From positions 1 to 11,874 of the forward strand of contig JACGCK010000600.1 in the NCBI GenBank assembly GCA_014925825.1: 11,874 bases of DNA, written 5' to 3'. Origin of the DNA: Pholiota molesta (lineage: Eukaryota > Basidiomycota > Agaricomycetes > Agaricales > Strophariaceae). A program made the translations under genes and the position numbers. Positions 1 to 9,045 of the stretch are shown in pieces; the stretch's first letter is position 1; every line of letters begins with the position of its first letter. Under the pieces are notes generated by a model, which saw only the letters and a list, made by a program, of their open reading frames with translations, did no database searches and had not been told where the DNA came from.

Positions 1-517
1 ACCAGCAACGATGATACCGGCGCTCAGCGCATCCTTGTTCTCATAGCATAGCTTCTGGAACACGGCAGCCGCGGTGTGGACTGATGGTGCTTTTCCAGCA
101 GTCTGGCTATGGTTTGCGCGTCAGCGATATAGCATCATCCAAACTTTAGAAGCAATGTTTACCTGTACATTTGCAAATGATAATGGACGATATCTGCGAC
201 GGCTTGGGTATCAGCTGCTGAGCCTGAGCGACAACAGTAGATGCGATCGTGGACATGGGTAAGCTTGTCCGTAACGCGATTAGCCTAAAACGAGGAAGTC
301 AGAATTGAGGGCAGTCTTTGTTGCATATGAAGCGTACGATGTAGCTTCCTGTGGTTGTGCGACTGTCTGCACCGACGACAACTCCTCCTTCGAATTGGAC
401 GGCCATAATCGAGGTCTAAAGCGTATTGATTAGCACAGACCAGGCAGACTAGTTGGCAGTACATACACCGAGGTTAACCTCGCCAGTCTTGAGACGATTC
501 CAGTCAATGTGATCCAT
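1..517 (-). CDS. PRE3: 20S proteasome subunit beta-1 (PRE3/PSMB6-type), 3' part outside window
   Basis: This is the caspase-like catalytic subunit of the 20S core particle, which cleaves after acidic residues. Read on the minus strand, the exons are 517-467, 415-338, 284-163 and 106-1, with introns of 51, 53 and 56 nt (GT...AG). They give about 119 residues in frame. The precursor starts [17 protein letters not shown] and the mature N-terminus is TSIMAV, so the propeptide is 17 residues. Catalytic residues by mature numbering are all present: Thr1, Asp17 in GADSR, Lys33 in DKLT, and Arg45 after CC, the residue typical of beta-1 specificity. The next region reads [14 protein letters not shown], and the last exon reads [16 protein letters not shown] followed by AGIIVAG, as in yeast Pre3. 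About 95 C-terminal residues lie beyond position 1. The exact splice sites are my inference; the identity is firm. It is divergent from RPN12. Confidence 0.95.
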
Positions 518-553
518 AGTAGCGAGAATTGGTGAGTGGGAGGAAAGGAAGAT

Positions 554-581
554 GCAAGGCCAGTGTATGAGCAAGGCCAGT
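554..581. repeat. 11-bp direct repeat GCAAGGCCAGT in the PRE3 promoter
   Basis: Two exact copies of GCAAGGCCAGT occur at 554-564 and 571-581, 17 bp start to start, between 37 and 64 bp upstream of the PRE3 start codon. The spacing is about one and a half helical turns. They could bind a dimeric regulator or lie within the 5' UTR. Function is inferred only from position and exact repetition. Confidence 0.5.
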
Positions 582-600
582 TATGGAAGTGATCAGAGCT

Positions 601-624
601 GACGCGTCTCATACATACACGCGT
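601..624. promoter_or_regulatory. Paired ACGCGT (MCB-like) motifs upstream of PRE3
   Basis: ACGCGT occurs at 602-607 (inside the palindrome GACGCGTC, 601-608) and again at 619-624, about 85-105 bp upstream of the PRE3 start. The same hexamer is in the alpha-7/NUP82 promoter at 4101-4106. ACGCGT is the MluI cell-cycle box bound by MBF in ascomycete yeasts. Whether it acts the same way here is inference. Confidence 0.4.
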
Positions 625-771
625 CCCCGTTTGTGGGCCCCAGCAACTCCTGCCAAATTTAAACTCCGCCACCTCGAGACGAAATGGCCACAACCTCTGC
701 AGGCTTCCACAACACATGAAAGCCCAATGTTAATATCGGAATAGCATATGTGAAGTACTTCAAAAAAAGTG

Positions 772-871
772 TTCGGGACAGATTTTTTTTAAATTCCCTG
801 ATTCGCTCAAAACGGCCTATCCGAGGGCCATATCTCAAGTATGAGGCAAGAATACAAAGATCTGTCCCGAA
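772..871. mobile_element. 100-bp foldback/MITE-like palindromic element
   Basis: TTCGGGACAGAT at 772-783 is matched by its exact reverse complement at 860-871, giving 12-bp terminal inverted repeats on a 100-bp unit. An inner pair GGCC (814-817) and GGCC (826-829) has the same centre, 821.5. When the intervening arms are aligned, roughly half of the remaining positions are complementary. This indicates one continuous, partly decayed palindrome rather than two chance repeats. It contains no ORF. I see no clear target-site duplication (left flank AAAGTG, right flank GAAAATG), so the transposon label is tentative; a structured transcript or regulatory hairpin is possible. Confidence 0.5.
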
Positions 872-1816
872 GAAAATGATTAGACATACTTCTTAACTAT
901 AATATTGCTTTTTATTTTATAGAAAACGGCCCAGAGGAAGCTGCGCAACTTGATGAGTGTTCTGAGGGGGTGAGTAGCGTGCATCAGGCCATCAAAGCTC
1001 GTTAAGGTCTAATGCGCCTCATACGCTCTATTGCTGCCTATGCTCTGCTTCTATGCCTCCTATAAGGAACGCACTTCAACAGCTTTATTTTAAGTCCAAT
1101 CTTCATGCACAAACTGCCACAAAAAGCGCGAAAATTCAGCCATCTCGGATTTTAGACACAGAAAACACGGCTCTTGGATCAGAATTCTAGATGTGCATCA
1201 AGGAGGGATTGCACAGAACATAAAATTGCTCAATAATATTTAGCTGGAACTCAACTTCGGAGATCTGGGGAAGGAATTAAAAGCGAACAGGGAAAGATTA
1301 TGTCTGAAATGAGCTTGGCTCCGCTCGATTCCAATTTCCCATCGAGTCGGATCGTCGTCGGTGGCTGTCAAACACTATCAACAAGCTCCAGCTACTTTAC
1401 CCATGCAACTGAATATTTATAAAGCCGATACCTGACTGCTTTCAAAAGATGTAGATTAGGAAGATGCAGAGGACAAAGAAGATGTCGCAATGATGAGGAT
1501 GTGCTACATGTAGATCACACTTACAATGTCTTGCAGAGCATACATTTACCCAACCATAAGCCTCGCATATTTCATAGATTAATCACTTTACATATACATA
1601 CATTCAGTCCAATCATAGTTTTGCTTATTGCTACAGTGGATGGGCTGGAAATACAGGCTTTGTTGTAGAGTCGAGCGAGAATGATGCAGTGAGGGGACGC
1701 ATTTCCCAATTCGGCAGTGGCCACTTTTGCTCTCACACATTTCTCGCTGGCGTTGCCGGGGCCCACCGTTTGTACACTATCCACCATCACATTTCCTCTC
1801 ACCCCCGCACTTCTTC

Positions 1817-2875
1817 ATGGCGTCCCAACTCAAGACCCTTTATGAAGAACTCCACCGCGCATTTAACCAGAAGCCCTCCGCAGATCTCAAGAAATGTGTT
1901 GTCGTCCTCAATAAACTGAAGGTGCGGGTCTCGGGCACTGCTTAGACCCTGGCTCATGTGTTCTTGTAGATCGGCCTGATTGAAGCTGGTCTTTTACTTC
2001 CCCAAGGCGATGTGAATCTTGGAGATCTTGTTGTTGCTCGTGCGTATTGCGCGTCTGCTCCAATAACAATAACGCTGATCGTGACCTACAGGCGAAATTC
2101 TTGAAATCGGTGCATTCGTTAGCATCCAAAGCCGCGATGTGCCCTCATTCGACAGATACTTTTCACAACTACAGACCTTCTATACAGATTATAGGTATGT
2201 TCAATCATCTCAAGGAAATTTCTGGGCTCTCATCAACTATTGTCCTCAGCGAATCACTACCTCCCTCAAAGAGGGAATATAATATTCGCGGTCTCAACCT
2301 TATTCGTCTCCTTACTCAAAACCGTATCGCCGATTTCCATACGACCCTTGAAAGCCTTGATGCAGATGTCATTGCCGAAAATCCATTCATCCGCCACCCC
2401 GTAAATCTGGAACGGTGGCTTATGGAAGGAAGCTACAGCAAAGTGTGGAATGCAAGACTAGAGGCACCAGCAGAAGAGTACAAATTTTTCGTGGAGAGTT
2501 TGATGGGGACGATCAGGTATATTAATATTTTTGTTCACAACTGGGTGTAACTGATAGAAATTATCTGCAGAAATGAAATTGCTAGCTGTGAGGAAGCTGC
2601 CTACGACAGTCTCCCTCTTAAGGACGCAGCAACCTTGCTATTCTTCCCCACACAATCAGATCTTTTAATGTTTGCTCAGAAGGTGTGCAACAAATTCTGT
2701 CAAACAGTTACTCTATTCTGACCAAATTTAATGCGTTCAGCGTGGTTGGGAGGTGGATATCTCAGCTGGTGCAATTAATTTCAAGCGGAAAGGAGAAGAG
2801 AAGATGGAGATACCAAAGCAACGCCTCATCTCAGCATCTTTGGCATATGCTCGGGAGTTGGAGCAAATTGTGTAA
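1817..2875 (+). CDS. RPN12: 26S proteasome regulatory (lid) subunit Rpn12/PSMD8
   Basis: Rpn12 is a PCI-domain scaffold subunit of the 19S lid and joins last in lid assembly. Six exons are supported: 1817-1921, 1970-2039, 2092-2194, 2250-2516, 2571-2682 and 2741-2875. Introns are 48-58 nt and every junction keeps phase. The predicted protein is 263 residues, close to yeast (274) and the short human form (257). The N-terminus reads MASQLKTLYEELHRAF. Family-typical stretches follow: REILEIGAFVSIQSRDVPSF, GLNLIRLLTQNRIADFHTTL and NPFIRHPVNLERWLMEGSY, then LFFPTQSDL and the C-terminal ARELEQIV, which closely matches the human end. The start follows a pyrimidine-rich leader. The gene converges on alpha-7 with 93 bp between stop codons. 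Confidence 0.95.
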
Positions 2876-2968
2876 TTTGTTTTGGGATTCATGCTTTTAT
2901 TTTTGCGAATCGATTGTGTTTTTGTGAGAAATGCAAAGCTAAGGATATATTACAAGACAAGTGAATAT
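2876..2968. other. Short convergent 3' intergenic spacer
   Basis: Only 93 bp separate the RPN12 stop from the alpha-7 stop on the opposite strand. The spacer is AT-rich, and both polyadenylation regions must fit in it or run into the neighbouring gene. Overlapping 3' UTRs are therefore likely. No distinct terminator was recognised. Confidence 0.6.
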
Positions 2969-4042
2969 CTACTCGAAGTTCTCTAGAGCTGCCTTGGCTG
3001 CAGCCTCGGCTTCCTGGAAGAGATCTTTGGGTACATGTACGTGCAAATTGTTACTTTCGGGACCAATCCAAGACATCTCCAGCTCGAATTCCTTTTCCTT
3101 TGCATCATCGTGCACAAGGTATATGCTAGATTTTTTTGTTAACAAGATAGATCGAAAGACAAAGAACAAATGTACATACATTCTTGCAGCCTCCATGACA
3201 GCTTCTCGAATGGAAAGTTCAGGCAGCTTGAGCTTCTCTAATTCTGTCTTCGCCAACTGTCGACCCTTGCCTACTGCGGCGCCGTTATAGCCCTGTAAAT
3301 AATTAGGATGTGTTCGAAATATAGTTAGAATTAACGCACAAAGAAAACGCCACTAGGCTCCACGACGAACAATCCAGGACCATCTTCATCAACTGTTCCC
3401 AATATCGTGCTTATGCCGAAGGGTCTAACGGAGGAATATAGTGTGTACGCTTGCACATAAAGTCCAAGGCGATCTGCAATGGACTTGGACAAATTAATAA
3501 GCTATATATCTCTTCAATATTTTTTGTGGACATACCTTGAGAGGCGGAGGAGAATTGTACGTTTCACGGTAGTTAGAAGCTTCGTCACGAGCTCGGTTTG
3601 AGAGATGTCTGCCATCAGCGAGCAGACCTGCAGTAGTCTGCCATATGAAGTCATGAGCCAGTTAAACACATCTCAGAACGTCATAGGGCGCACCAAGCCA
3701 ATATGCCGATCTATCGTTTGGATTCTGCGGTTCGCTTCTGGTACAAGCAACTTAGAATGGACTAGTTTTTCCACAGCTAACACGATGCCGTCCTTGACTT
3801 TGAGGCCAATGGCCGTCCTATACATCGCAAAGAGAATGTTAAGCAGCCAAACACACAAAGTTGGTACTAATTACTCACCCAGAGTTCTCGACTGCTTTAT
3901 TAGCATATTCCACCTACGGATACAGGGCGGTGATCAGCACGCCCGTAGAGAAGGGTGAGAGAGACGTACTTACTTGGAAGATACGACCATCTGGTGAGTA
4001 AGTGCTTGCTGAGAGATCGTAACCTGTTCCGATGGAGGTCAT
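2969..4042 (-). CDS. PRE10: 20S proteasome subunit alpha-7 (PRE10/PSMA3-type)
   Basis: This is a structural alpha-ring subunit of the 20S core, non-proteolytic, helping to gate the chamber and dock the regulatory particle. Minus-strand exons are 4042-3974, 3913-3879, 3817-3694, 3637-3536, 3483-3340, 3292-3180 and 3125-2969; introns are 47-61 nt. The protein is 247 residues (human 255). The N-terminus [20 protein letters not shown] is the alpha-type signature, near-identical to PSMA3, followed by [20 protein letters not shown]. Later come [40 protein letters not shown] and [31 protein letters not shown] matches the alpha-7 C-terminal region. The acidic tail seen in animals and yeast is short here, ending ALENFE. 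Acceptor choices at 3638 and 3484 were set by homology, because nearby AGs break the frame. Confidence 0.95.
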
Positions 4043-4197
4043 GGTGGGTGGTAGAGATTTAGATTGGCCTCTGATGGCAGGGGACGCGCAAGCAACTAGA
4101 ACGCGTCAGTCGAGCGTGGGAATACGGAGGCGCGTCACGCTCAATGAGATCAGAACTGACTTGTCTTCAAACTTAGCGCTACACTCCAAGTCTCATC
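4043..4197. promoter_or_regulatory. 155-bp divergent promoter shared by alpha-7 and NUP82
   Basis: The two start codons are only 155 bp apart on opposite strands, so both promoters must lie in this interval. It holds GACGCG at 4083-4088, ACGCGTCA at 4101-4108 and CGCGTCA at 4131-4137. The last two are copies of TGACGCG read on the minus strand. No clear TATA box is visible. Shared regulation of the two genes is an inference from geometry. Confidence 0.65.
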
Positions 4198-7168
4198 ATG
4201 GCCGACAACGAGGAATGGGCCAATCTACTCCACGACCATCCAATATTCTCCTTGCCCAGATCTTACGACCTTCTGCCCAAATCAAAGAACCCTCTGGAAT
4301 TGTCCACAAACACTCTGCCTGACTTCACAAATTCTGATCCACAAGAAGAGACCCTCACACCTTCAGGCCGACGCCAAGTAATGATTTTGAAAGATGCCGA
4401 TCTTATAGTCGCGGTAGGCAAGGAAGTAAGGATGTCTTCCTTTGGCGATCTCAAACTAAGTCGAAGTATCCGAAAGTCATACAAAGTATGTTCCAATCGA
4501 GTTGGTTGTGTTAAGCTGCGAAGTTGAACGAGATTTCTAGACCCTTCACACACCAAATATCCAATTTGAAATTCATCAAATAGCGTTAAATCCGACTGGC
4601 AAGCTATTGGCGGTTGCTGGGGCATTCCAGGTCGCGGTTGTGGTTCTGCCTCGTGCTGGTTATAGCAGACTAGTACCTGATACTCTGGACTGCAAGTAGG
4701 CATTCGATTTTGTTCTTCCCAACCATTCACCTGATGCGATATTTTCCAGGGCCGTTCAAATTGGTCAATTCTATCACGCGTCAACGAACTCAGCGCCAAT
4801 TGCAAAGATTGAATGGCATCCATGGGGAGAAGCCGGGTCGACGTTATTGGTTATGACAGTAGACGGGAAGCTGAGGTACGAGTTAATGCGAATATATTCT
4901 TTCCATATATTCTGAGAGACTGTATACAGGGAGTATGATATATCTAACGATACGGAAGAACCCCAACAAGTCGTGTCTTTTGTTCCAGACAGGAAAACAA
5001 AATCATTCATGGCCGTGGATAATGCTGAAAGAGAGGTCGCATCTTTCACCCTTGGAAAGGGTAGAGCCGATTGGGGACCTCTCACCATATATGCGGTCAT
5101 GAAGTCTGGTGACATCTATTCCGTATGTCCATATATTCCCCAAAACGCGTATGTTTGTCCCTTTTTTTTCCAACTCATCCTTCAACTGACATTCGTAGCT
5201 CCGTGCCTTCTGCTTATATACATTCGCTGGAATGTTTTATCTCAGCCAAGCAAGAATTCCTACAGGGAACTTCGACTACCTCCAAAAACCTCTCGACAGT
5301 CTACGATTATCAGCATAAATATGTCACAGCGCTTGTGAAGCAACTCCCTCCTGGAACAGTATTTCCCGCTACATCGAAATCCGTATCCATACACCCTCCG
5401 ACGACTATAAAGGCGTCACCACTGCGACAAGGCCCTTTCCTACTTCAACCTTCCCCGAGAGCGCTTGAGGGCAGCGAAGGTGGTGACGCGACAGATATCA
5501 CGTATCTTACCTTTGGGACAGAGCCTAATGACAATGAAGACGATGTAGCGGACATAGAACATTTAGGCATTATGCTCGTCTCCTATCAAGATGGAAGGGT
5601 TGATCTTTTTCTTGATGTTGAAAAGGTGGAAGCTCGATGGGACATCAAACAAGTAGAGAAATTTCCTCTTTTCTTGGCTTCACGGCTAATCCATGTTTCA
5701 GACATCAAGCCGCGATTTACCAATGCTTGCAACCTATGAGAGCATAGATCTTGGCCTTGTCAAGGGTCTAAACGAGCTAACAAGCAACCGTGATATGACC
5801 CCATTGACCGAGCTATTGCAAGCCAACCACCCTATTTTCCTTCTTGACCCCCTTCACGATGACCGTGTATATGTATATCATGCATTTGGCGTTCATGCCT
5901 TGGACATAGCTCCTGTTCTGGAAAATTTATCGGCGGCTCTCCGAGAAGAAAACGAGGATGAGTCCGTTTTAAAAAAAGCTTTAGAAAAGGAGACAATGAC
6001 AAACGTTCGGCCGATTCTAAGCACCTTCTCCATTGAACGAAAGTTTGTCGATCTTTTTTCTAGCTTGATATCTTCTCATGGATTGCCATTTTTTTAGATG
6101 CTCGAATCCTGTCATCGCTGTCGCGATACCCAACGATGTTTATCTCACTTACTGTATTGTTATCCTTACATCTGCGATGCGAGTGACTACGTTTCCCTTG
6201 AATATGCGCCTAGAGTCAAATCTGCCCCCCAAGCAAGCTGCTACACACGGTGCCAGCTCTGCCCCCACTACCAAGAGCAAGTGGCTTGTCCCGTTGGACG
6301 GCCCTCCTAGTTATGTCTCCCTTCTCGGCACAGAACCCTATACTCCGCCTTCTATCTCCGACCCTTCTGGTCTCCCTACCAACCCAACATTATCACTGCC
6401 TGGAGCCGCATCTGGTTCACAAGAATTCATGCTCACGCCAGACACTTTGCGCTTCATGGGCAAAACTGTCGGTGAGATTAGTTCACAAGTGAACACACTC
6501 CAAATTGCTTTCCGAGCTGCGCTTGCCCAAATCAATTTGCAGAAGAGGAACTCGTCCTTCAAACGGCCAAATGCAAAGAGATGGACGCCGTTGTCGAGAA
6601 ATTGAAAGGGCCGCTACGGAAAACGACGGACGACAGATTTGCCAATATTCAAGCTGAACAAAAAGATCTTCTGGCCCGGCTGGATAGATTGCTTCAAGCA
6701 TTGATGAGGAAGGCTTCACCCGAGCTGAGCGACCATGAAAGCAAATGGTTCGAAGAGCTTAAACGGATGAAAGAGGACATTCTGGGACGAGGCAAATACG
6801 ACGATGACTCATTGGTCTCTCGAACACGAATGGTATTTTGTTCTTTGTTTTATGAGGACTTCATGTTGACTTGTTTGAAAAAGCTTGAAAAGGAGTACGC
6901 TCGTATTTTACCGCCTCTTCAAGTGATCGCAGAGAAGGAAACTCAAAGAAACAAGAAACAAGTGGAAAGGTCACAGAATCTAGGATTTTCGCAAGCCTTC
7001 GAGTATGGACAGCGATCCAATGTTGAGTGAGTGCTCCAAGCCTTAGCGTATACCCAACCTTAACCCACATTATCCAGGCGAACCCATATTTCTACAATCG
7101 AGAAGGAAATTGCAAAACTTGCCGCCAAGCTTGACATTGTCCTCGGGCCTCCCCCTTCCACTCAATGA
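4198..7168 (+). CDS. NUP82: Nucleoporin Nup82/Nup88 (possible frameshift near 6540)
   Basis: This is a cytoplasmic-face nuclear pore subunit that anchors the mRNA-export platform. Exons: 4198-4485, 4541-4695, 4750-4875, 4930-5148, 5199-5652, 5702-6042, 6098-6832, 6884-7026 and 7078-7168; introns are mostly 49-55 nt. Residues 1 to about 600 form the predicted beta-propeller, with NPTGKLLAVAGAFQVAVVVL, KIEWHPWGEAGSTLLVMTVD and IAVAIPNDVYLTY typical of the family. From about residue 650 the sequence is heptad-rich and charged, the coiled coil expected for Nup82/Nup88, including ASPELSDHESKWFEELKRMK. Near 6540 the frame changes. Either one base is missing (about 850 aa), or a 71-nt intron at 6472-6542 is removed (about 826 aa). 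The 51-nt intron at 6833-6883 is in frame. Identity rests on recognised motifs, not on a search. Confidence 0.88.
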
Positions 7169-7693
7169 TGGTGTTTTCTGTTCTGTCTTATTTGTTATGT
7201 TTCCGTGTTACTGTGTTGTCTCTGCATCATACTCTATTCTTGTTTGTCTGCACTGTATTTTGACGACTTTATTATATGCTAAATTTGTCTATCTAGTAGT
7301 AGCACCTTGTGAACCACTTGCCACAAGTCAAGTCATCTGCTCCTCAATTTGACGATAGAGCCCAAACTACTACATTAAATAAAAACCTTGGATTATAAGC
7401 ATAGTATTCAAGCTATTACGTGGTTGGCATGAGTATTTTGGTGCTGCGTACCAGTATGTAAATTATCGACGGAGGCAAGACGGAGGGCTGTACTTATGGT
7501 TGTCACGGAGATAGTGTGACTTGACTTGTGACTTTTTACATCGACGTTGATGGTGGGTGGAACACAACGCTACCCTAATCTGAAGAGTCTTTCTGTGGTA
7601 CGCTTCATCCAACTCCGATACAGACCAGAATAGCAATAGTAAGCATTTGAATGTTATTATTTTACACACATTTTCATTCAACGCCATCGGTGA
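7169..7693. other. Convergent intergenic region, NUP82 and LodB-like 3' ends
   Basis: These 525 bp lie between two stop codons on opposite strands. The first 120 bp after NUP82 are T-rich, as is common in fungal 3' UTRs, and AATAAA occurs at 7378-7383, a plausible polyadenylation signal about 210 nt past the NUP82 stop. The right part would hold the 3' UTR of the minus-strand gene. I see no gene, RNA or repeat here. Confidence 0.6.
7378..7383 (+). terminator. Possible NUP82 polyadenylation signal AATAAA
   Basis: This is an exact AATAAA hexamer about 210 nt after the NUP82 stop, in AT-rich DNA. Fungal 3' processing tolerates many variants, so the assignment is only plausible. Confidence 0.3.
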
Positions 7694-9045
7694 TCAGGAG
7701 CAAACGTCTTGCCAAAACGTTTCACCCTTGAACCTCTGTACAATGCCATAATAGTACTTTCGGTGACGCTCATAGTCTTCCCGCACCATTTTGTACATGT
7801 TATCGACTTCGCTGTCAAATTCCCGCTCTATCCCATCATCCTCGATCCGTTGAGCCATCATCGCCCCGATATAAAAGCCCATCTCAAGAGAAGTCATCAT
7901 CCCTTGCGATGAAAGAGGGTCGAATGCAATTGCTGAATCCCCCACGGCAATCCACCGTGCCTTAGAATCGCACGTTTTGTCGAGATAAGATGTCCCTGCC
8001 ATGGTGCATCGCGGATAGCCACCATCCTGGGCCATTGTATAGTCATTTTCATCGATAATGCGCGCTATAAGCGGGGCGGTAGTTTGCAAAATGTCCATGA
8101 ATCCCTCACGTCGACGACTCTGTTTAGCCGCAGGATGGTTTGGAAGGGTATGAAATGCAACAATGCGGGTGCATGGATTGCGGGATATCAGCGACGAATA
8201 AAACCAGCCATCTGGTGTCGCTTCAATCAGTGTTCGGCTGTCATTGTCTCCTTCTGCTAGATCCGAGAACGAAGGGCCAACAAAAAGTGCGAAGAAAGCC
8301 AGTAAAGGATTTGGAGACACCATTTTACTCCCAAGCTTAAAAAAACAGGTAAGAATATAACTCAAGGCTTTTCAAATATTCCGACCTTTGTTGCTAACGA
8401 TGCTTTACGCCCAGTTGCATCAACGACCCATCGTGTACTGATTAACTTGACTTCATCGCCCACCTTTACACGGATCGTCCAGTTTTGATCAGTCGACTGA
8501 AGATCTACGAGACGGCCTTTCAGGAACGCAATCCTTGAATCCTGGTGTGAAATTTGGACAATAGTTTGTCTCACTGTTTCGTCGAAGGTTGCTCGATTGA
8601 GATGGAGTCCGTGCCCAAACGGATTTAGGATAGCATGTCGTTCTTCAGGAGTGGGAGATGCCCATGCAGATGCATTCCCTGTGCATAAGGAATGTATTCC
8701 GGAGACGACTTGCTCCGTCAGAGCCTTTAGCAAGGAGGGGCTTAGGTGGTGGAGTAAGCGGGTAGCTTCAGGTGGGAGCGATTCACCGATCTATATTATC
8801 CACGTTAATATGATTTTCAAAGATCAGGATACAGATATGTAGATACCTTGAACGCCTTGGGGTCGGAGTCATCAATAAGCAAGCAGGACAGTTTATGGCT
8901 ATGTCTGAATAGGGATAAGCTGATTGCACATCCTGCTGGTCCTCCGCCGACCACCACAACTAAGAAGCTACCGATCAGTAAAGGCGAACAGAAATCTCCT
9001 GCCACAAATGTTTTACTCACTATCGAAATGAGTTTGGTTCTGCAT
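7694..9045 (-). CDS. FAD-dependent oxidoreductase, LodB/QhpG/halogenase-like (probable CTQ maturation partner)
   Basis: Minus-strand exons are 9045-9021, 8959-8847, 8790-8386 and 8335-7694, giving 394 residues, a usual length for this family. Residues 9-18 read IVVVGGGPAG, the Rossmann dinucleotide-binding loop, followed by an acidic end of beta-2 (LLIDD, 35-39). GESLPPEA (48-55) and DATGR (170-174) are group motifs, as is GDSAIAFDPLSSQG (313-326), the second FAD contact. PDGWFYSSL (222-230) resembles the PDGWWYS stretch of LodB-like and halogenase-like flavoproteins. I see no WxWxIP halogenase signature, so halogenation is not the favoured role. In Marinomonas, LodB is needed to form CTQ in LodA; QhpG is a related flavin monooxygenase acting on a quinohemoprotein. 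Divergent pairing with a LodA-like gene suggests the same job here. The donor at 8385 is GTCGGA, unusual. No signal peptide is seen. Confidence 0.82.

Larger units (their letters stand above)
518..1816. other. 1.3-kb divergent intergenic region between PRE3 and RPN12
   Basis: No convincing gene was found here; open frames are short, lack family resemblance and overlap promoter sequence. The left 200 bp is the PRE3 promoter, with ACGCGT motifs and an 11-bp direct repeat. A 100-bp palindromic element lies at 772-871. The stretch from about 880 to 1560 is AT-rich, without recognisable coding or RNA structure; a 10-bp perfect palindrome CTACATGTAG occurs at 1504-1513. The last 100 bp before the RPN12 start hold the palindrome AGTGGCCACT (1716-1725) and a pyrimidine-rich stretch (about 1775-1815), common just upstream of fungal starts. 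Confidence 0.6.

Noticed and set aside
668..673. GGTGGC core of the yeast proteasome PACE element upstream of PRE3 (minus strand), and another at 1360-1365
   Set aside because: Only the six-base core matches, without the AAA end; the second copy is over 450 bp from RPN12. Such hexamers are expected by chance.
430..717. Minus-strand 95-codon open frame overlapping PRE3 exon 1 and its promoter
   Set aside because: It is in a different frame from the PRE3 exon, has no family resemblance, and the region is explained by the PRE3 first exon, first intron and promoter.
1490..1496. ATGATGA resembling a C box of a C/D snoRNA
   Set aside because: No matching D box (CTGA) or terminal stem follows at a suitable distance.
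5122..5130. GTATGT at about 5122 as a NUP82 donor site
   Set aside because: Continuing through it gives CPYIPQNA, and the donor at 5149 joins in phase to SVPSAYIHSLECF, which fits the family; the earlier donor would remove these residues.
7463..7687. Minus-strand 74-codon open frame downstream of the LodB-like gene
   Set aside because: No recognisable domain and no continuity with the flavoprotein, whose stop codon at 7694-7696 follows a natural C-terminus.
7694..9045. Annotation of the flavoprotein as a tryptophan halogenase
   Set aside because: No WxWxIP signature is visible; the GESLPPEA and GDSAIAFDPLSSQG motifs plus the LodA-like neighbour fit the LodB/QhpG-like group better.
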